Origin: Candidatus Kryptoniota bacterium
Lineage (GTDB): Bacteria; Bacteroidota; Ignavibacteria; Kryptoniales; JAKASW01
Length of the DNA: 64,000 nucleotides
NCBI GenBank assembly: GCA_024641705.1
Contig: JAHECO010000007.1
Span: 1 to 64,000 of the forward strand
Direction: 5' to 3'
Shown here: positions 59,996 to 64,000 of the stretch, in pieces
How the letters are laid out: the number at the start of each line of letters is the position of its first letter
Numbering within the stretch: position 1 is the stretch's first letter
The notes under the pieces: generated by a model
What the model was told of the DNA's origin: nothing
The model's input: only the letters and a program-made list of their open reading frames with translations
Database searches by the model: none
Position numbers and translations under genes: made by a program

Positions 59996-62266
59996 CTAGT
60001 GAGCGCCGTTCTTGATCTTCTCTATCGCCTCGACGGCGCAGACCGCGGCGATGTTCACGATGGCGTTCACATCGCAGCCCTGTTGCAGCACGTGCACGGG
60101 CTTCTTCATGCCCATCAGTATCGGGCCGAGCAGGGCAGCTTCCCCGATCTTTCCCATGAGCTTGTACGCGATGTTGCCCGCATTCAGGTCCGGGAATATG
60201 AGCGTATTGGCCCCGTTCTTCAGGGAAGAGAATGGGTACACTTCTTCGAGCACGTCCGGCGATAGTGCGACGTCTGCCTGTACTTCTCCGTCTATCATGA
60301 GCGATGGATCCAGTTTGCGCGCGAGTGCTACTGCTTGCTGGACTTTGATCGACTGTGGAAGCCGCGTGTTGCCGAAGTTGCTGAAGGAAAGCATGGCAAC
60401 CCTCGGGACAATGTTGAAACGCTTCACGACCTCGGCGGTCATAATGGCGATCTCGGCAAGGTCCTCGGCGGTCGGGTCGATGTTTACGGTCGTATCTGCG
60501 AAGAAATACGTATCGCGCTTCGTCATCACGAGGTAGAGGCCTGCAACGCGGGTCCTCTTCTCCGCCATGCCGATCACCTGGAGCGCCGGACGGATCGTGT
60601 TCGGATAGGATTGTGTCAGACCTGAGACCAGCCCGTCGGCATCGCCCATGTGTACCATCATTGCGCCCAAATAGTTGGAGCGCTCGACGTATCGTGCGGC
60701 CTCCGCGCGGGTGATCCCTTTCCGCTGACGCATTCTGAAGAGCTCGTCGATGTATTCTTCGCGCTTCTCGAACTTCGACGGGTCGATTACCTCGATCCCG
60801 TTCATGTCGATCTTCATCTCGTGCGCCTTCATCTCGATCTGCGCTTTCTTGCCGAGGAGGACGGGCCTGGCGATCTCCTCGTCGATGATTATCTGGGCCG
60901 CGTGGAGGATCTTGGCTTCCTCGCCCTCCGGGAAGACGATCCTCATGCCGCTCCCCTGAGACTTGGTTATCGCGGTCCTTACTACGCTCCGGGTGATGCC
61001 CATCCTCTCTTCGAGCTGGAATACATATTTGTCCCAATCGTCGATCTGGACGCGTGCGGTTTTCGTTTCGATCGCGGCTTTTGCAACCGCCGGCGCCACC
61101 CACGTGATCACGCGGGGATCGAAAGGCTTCGGTATGATATACTCTCTCCCGAACTCCAGGTCAACGCCACCGTAAGCGACCTTGACGGAATCAGGGACGG
61201 GCTCCTTTGCAAGGTGGGCCAGTGCATTGACGGCCGCTATTTTCATCTCGTCGTTGATATTGCGGGCGCGCACATCCAGCGCCCCCCTGAATATAAAGGG
61301 AAAACCGAGCACGTTGTTGACCTGGTTAGGATAGTCGCTGCGGCCCGTTGCCATTATCACATCCTTCCGCGCGTCCACGGCGTCTTCGTACGCTATCTCG
61401 GGATCGGGATTTGCCATCGCGAAGACTATCGGGTTGGACTGCATCGAGCGAACCATATCCTTCGTCACGACGTTCGCAACGGACAGTCCGACGAACACGT
61501 CTGCCCCCGCCATCGCCTGGCCGAGCGTGCGGAACTTGGTGTCCTGCGCAAATTGCTCCTTGTAAGGATTCATGTCGTTTGGCCGCCCTTTGTAGATTAC
61601 CCCTTTTGAGTCGCACATTATCACGTTCTCGATCTTCGCCCCGAGTTTGATGTAAAGTTTCGTGCATGCGATTGCCGCGGCTCCCGCGCCGTTGACCACG
61701 ATCCTTACCTTTGAAATGTCTTTGCCGGCAACTTCGAGTGCGTTAAGAAGCGCCGCCGAGCTGATGATGGCGGTTCCGTGCTGGTCGTCATGGAACACCG
61801 GGATATTCATCGCCTCCTTCAGCGTTTCTTCGACCTTGAAACAGTCCGGCGCCTTTATGTCTTCCAGGTTGATTCCGCCGAACGTCGGCTCGAGAGCTTT
61901 CGCAACCGCTATAATTTCCTCGGGCGTCTTCGCGTTGATTTCGATATCGAACACGTCGATGTCCGCGAATCTTTTGAACAGAACTCCTTTCCCTTCCATG
62001 ACGGGTTTCCCGGCGAGCGGCCCGATGTTTCCAAGCCCCAGGACTGCGGTGCCGTTGGATAATACCGCGACAAGATTCCCCTTGGATGTGTATTCATAGG
62101 CCGCATCCGGATTCTTGTCGATAACCCTGCAAACTTCGGCGACTCCCGGCGTGTACGCCAGGGAGAGGTCGCGTTGCGTCACACAAGGTTTTGTGGGCAC
62201 AACTTCAACTTTTCCTCTTCTGCCAGATGAGTGGTATTGAAGAGCATCTTCTACACGGATTTTCAT
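59996..62266 (-). CDS. maeB: NADP-dependent malic enzyme with phosphotransacetylase-like C-terminal domain
   Basis: 756 residues from ATG 62266, with AAGGAG six bases upstream; the longer frame to 62320 is not needed. Malic domain ([12 protein letters not shown], Tyr as acid; [20 protein letters not shown]), then the NAD(P)-binding domain ([13 protein letters not shown]), then a 320-residue phosphate acetyl/butyryl-transferase-like domain ([32 protein letters not shown]). Converts malate to pyruvate and CO2; in the E. coli MaeB type the C-terminal domain is regulatory, sensing acetyl-CoA. Single-gene unit. Confidence 0.97.
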   Translation of the reverse strand: MKIRVEDALQYHSSGRRGKVEVVPTKPCVTQRDLSLAYTPGVAEVCRVIDKNPDAAYEYTSKGNLVAVLSNGTAVLGLGNIGPLAGKPVMEGKGVLFKRFADIDVFDIEINAKTPEEIIAVAKALEPTFGGINLEDIKAPDCFKVEETLKEAMNIPVFHDDQHGTAIISSAALLNALEVAGKDISKVRIVVNGAGAAAIACTKLYIKLGAKIENVIMCDSKGVIYKGRPNDMNPYKEQFAQDTKFRTLGQAMAGADVFVGLSVANVVTKDMVRSMQSNPIVFAMANPDPEIAYEDAVDARKDVIMATGRSDYPNQVNNVLGFPFIFRGALDVRARNINDEMKIAAVNALAHLAKEPVPDSVKVAYGGVDLEFGREYIIPKPFDPRVITWVAPAVAKAAIETKTARVQIDDWDKYVFQLEERMGITRSVVRTAITKSQGSGMRIVFPEGEEAKILHAAQIIIDEEIARPVLLGKKAQIEMKAHEMKIDMNGIEVIDPSKFEKREEYIDELFRMRQRKGITRAEAARYVERSNYLGAMMVHMGDADGLVSGLTQSYPNTIRPALQVIGMAEKRTRVAGLYLVMTKRDTYFFADTTVNIDPTAEDLAEIAIMTAEVVKRFNIVPRVAMLSFSNFGNTRLPQSIKVQQAVALARKLDPSLMIDGEVQADVALSPDVLEEVYPFSSLKNGANTLIFPDLNAGNIAYKLMGKIGEAALLGPILMGMKKPVHVLQQGCDVNAIVNIAAVCAVEAIEKIKNGAH

Positions 62267-62300
62267 TTGATACTCCTTGTTTAGAACTCGTCCAAAGGAC

Positions 62301-62316
62301 CCCGACTTGCGTCGGG
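62301..62316. repeat. Small hairpin in the maeB leader
   Basis: CCCGAC-TTGC-GTCGGG is a perfect six-base stem. It resembles short G/C-rich intergenic repeats and lies just upstream of the maeB ribosome site on the minus strand. Confidence 0.4.
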
Positions 62317-62447
62317 ACATGCCCGGACGTCTCGCTTTTGGCGGGGCGCTCGTGAATTGGTTTTTTGTCCTGCAAAAAGTTAGTCAGTAGAAACTGAAAG
62401 TTCAAAGCAGACGTTTGAACGCGCGGGGTAGGAAAAGAAGCGGGCTA

Positions 62448-62481
62448 GGGCGAAAAGAAGAGTCCCGCTTTGAGGCGGGAC
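62448..62481 (-). terminator. Rho-independent terminator for the gene at 62514
   Basis: GTCCCGC and GCGGGAC form a seven-base stem (62462-62481) around a six-base loop. On the minus strand it is followed by TCTTCTTTTCG. It ends the transcript of the secreted protein before maeB. Confidence 0.75.
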
Positions 62482-62513
62482 CCTTCAATTCCGGAATTTC
62501 TTAAACAGCATGA

Positions 62514-64000
62514 TCACTTCATGAGAATCATCTTCTTAACCTCGATTATCCCCGGCGCTGTCAAGCGGTAGAAGTAAACGCCGCTCGGAAGTTTACTCGC
62601 ATCGAACACCACACTGTGGTAACCTGCCGATTGATCTTCGCTGATCAGGGTCTTTACTTCCCTCCCTAGGACATCATAGACCTGGTTGGTGCTGTCAACA
62701 ACTTCAGCAACGGGTCGATTCGCTATTGTTCCAAGAAGTCTTCCTGTATTCTCATCGAAGATCCCAAGAGAGAAAGAGCCATTCGCCTTCTGGAATAACT
62801 TGCCTTGCTTGATCGTTCTGACTGAACATTGGAGTCTTAATGTATCGATGTCGATTGAGGCAGCAAAAGGTTGTGTACTCCCATAGTTCAAAATCTCTTG
62901 GGGACTAATAACTACCGAATCTGGCGGAGCGCTGACAAATGGAATCAGCGAAACAGTTCCGTCTTCGTAGAGAATCTTCGGTTGTCGCATCTCCACCGAA
63001 ATGCTTGCTCCAGATGCGGCGTCTATGAAATTCAACTCACGCGAGTAATCAAACGCCAACGGAGCCAACTTGTTTAGAGTCTCTGTTCCGATGCTGATGG
63101 TGTAGGGACTTGAAGTTCCTGCCGTCCACAGGTATTTCGCATTACTCGATCCGACAGATAGCTGGGCATAATTGCCGGACGAAACGTATGTCGGGCTACC
63201 CCAAATCCATGAGCCGCCGCTAAGGTAGTAATGAAGTTTCGAGAATCCGCCGCTGGACGAGTTCTGAAAAACCATCCATGCGTTATCGGAAGTAACACCT
63301 GTAATTGACGGATTATTTGCAGATTGGTATTGGATCACTGTATACTGGCTCCCGAAGTTCCCCGATGACCCTTTTCTGTAGACGAGCACAGGTGTTGGGG
63401 GTGCCATCAGAGTAGCTTCCCAGGCAACATGAGCAGTGGTGTATGAACTCGTTGACGCGGCAAGACAGGGGTCCTTATGTTCCCGATAGCTGGTCGGCAA
63501 AACACTCGAAAGGTCGGTGGCGCCGGACCATGAATTCGATTCAAAAGAAAAATATCTATAATACAGGCACGAATAATATCCGACGCTGCTCGAGTAAGCC
63601 AGGTTGGATTTGTCTGTGGGCGGGCTGAAAACCGGATAGAAGGCTGTCGAAGGGGCGTTGTAATTGCCATCTGTATTGGGCACCGTGGTTGGGCCGCTCC
63701 ATGATGCCATATTACTTGTAGAATAAACATATCTCAACCCGGAGGATGTCCTGTACACGACGACCGCCGATCCGGTGTTCATATTTGCTGAGACAGAAGG
63801 CAGGGGACCGGGACTGGCGCATGGGAAATTCGACTGAATAGTTGAAATTCCACTCCAATTACTGCCGCCACTTGTGCTCCTGGAACACACGACGTTGTAA
63901 TTTGAACCATTAGTCTGCTGCCATGCAGCGATGACAGTTGGACCGGGGCCAACCGTAATGCATGGGGCGAGACTTGTCGCCGTGCCGTCGCTGAGTCGTG
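62514..64000 (-). CDS. Secreted protein with Por (type IX) sorting domain, 5' end outside the window
   Basis: The frame stays open to the window edge (about 495 residues visible), so start and signal peptide are missing. The body has weakly repeated segments with SNWSG, ASWSGPTT and NSWSGATD, likely propeller-type strands. The C-terminus is a type IX domain of a divergent kind (YDVLGREVKTLISEDQSAGY, LPSGVYFYRL, ending MILMK); the NYPNPFNPST part is replaced by a less typical stretch. Surface or released protein of unknown function. Confidence 0.78.
   Translation of the reverse strand, partial: RLSDGTATSLAPCITVGPGPTVIAAWQQTNGSNYNVVCSRSTSGGSNWSGISTIQSNFPCASPGPLPSVSANMNTGSAVVVYRTSSGLRYVYSTSNMASWSGPTTVPNTDGNYNAPSTAFYPVFSPPTDKSNLAYSSSVGYYSCLYYRYFSFESNSWSGATDLSSVLPTSYREHKDPCLAASTSSYTTAHVAWEATLMAPPTPVLVYRKGSSGNFGSQYTVIQYQSANNPSITGVTSDNAWMVFQNSSSGGFSKLHYYLSGGSWIWGSPTYVSSGNYAQLSVGSSNAKYLWTAGTSSPYTISIGTETLNKLAPLAFDYSRELNFIDAASGASISVEMRQPKILYEDGTVSLIPFVSAPPDSVVISPQEILNYGSTQPFAASIDIDTLRLQCSVRTIKQGKLFQKANGSFSLGIFDENTGRLLGTIANRPVAEVVDSTNQVYDVLGREVKTLISEDQSAGYHSVVFDASKLPSGVYFYRLTAPGIIEVKKMILMK

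Noticed and set aside
59877-61103. 408-codon minus-strand frame overlapping maeB in another frame
   Set aside because: Arg/Gly/Pro-rich composition typical of an out-of-frame reading of G/C-rich DNA; maeB accounts for the strand.
60650-61609. 319-codon plus-strand frame opposite maeB
   Set aside because: Antisense shadow of a well-supported gene, with no ribosome site or domain.

Overview
The window looks like a chromosomal segment, probably from a metagenome-assembled genome, of an FCB-group bacterium near Ignavibacteria, Kryptoniota or Chlorobi. Five or more secreted proteins end in a Por (type IX) sorting domain with an NYPNPFNPST-like motif. A PorV-like barrel, SPOR domains and a TonB receptor with a carboxypeptidase-like N-domain point the same way. 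This placement is an inference from protein families only.

Region 1 (1 to about 5.66 kb) reads as an integron gene-cassette array. Short plus-strand genes alternate with long imperfect inverted repeats that have attC-type ends (R'' such as GCCTAAC or GCACAAC, R' such as GTTATGC, GTTGTGC or GTTAGGC). Cargo: a DUF3883-type protein, small unknown proteins, a gene broken by an in-frame TGA, a Por-secreted beta-propeller-like protein, a HicBA pair whose toxin is frameshifted, an exported trypsin-like protease and a small membrane protein. No integrase is in the window; it would lie to the left.

Region 2 (5.66-9.87 kb) is a minus-strand two-component system: a GAF/PAS histidine kinase and an NtrC-type sigma-54 activator. 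A good -24/-12 sigma-54 promoter lies at 10.14 kb, facing the next cluster.

Region 3 (10.38-32.54 kb) is a plus-strand secretion and catabolism cluster. It holds a Por-secreted protein, a TonB-dependent receptor, a large secreted protein and a PorV-like barrel. These are followed by a sugar isomerase/epimerase, a medium-chain dehydrogenase, an amidohydrolase, a HEMGH-type zincin, an M61 peptidase, an APC permease, a GH130 phosphorylase, a second HEMGH protein and a BNR-repeat protein. It suggests uptake and breakdown of a mannoside- or peptide-containing glycan.

Region 4 (32.5-34.0 kb) is a debris zone: a transposase tail, a SEC-C protein, a frameshifted gene, tRNA-Gln(CUG) and tRNA-Glu(CUC), with A/T-rich inverted repeats around the tRNAs.

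Region 5 (34.0-51.5 kb) is core chromosome with visibly more G/C at third codon positions: a thioredoxin-like lipoprotein, a zinc anti-sigma factor and its ECF sigma factor (minus strand), then a ZIP transporter, aldo/keto reductase, Hsp20, a helical-bundle protein, lon, purF, pgsA, ftsY, mutL, aspS and a GH31 glucosidase.

Region 6 (51.99-59.77 kb) is the most unusual part, a chaperone-usher-like locus. It has three DUF4402-type surface subunits, a PapD-like chaperone, a 1,100-residue usher-like outer-membrane protein ending in three SPOR repeats, a further small secreted protein and a PAS protein. Region 7 holds malic enzyme (maeB type) and a secreted Por-sorted protein cut by the window edge.
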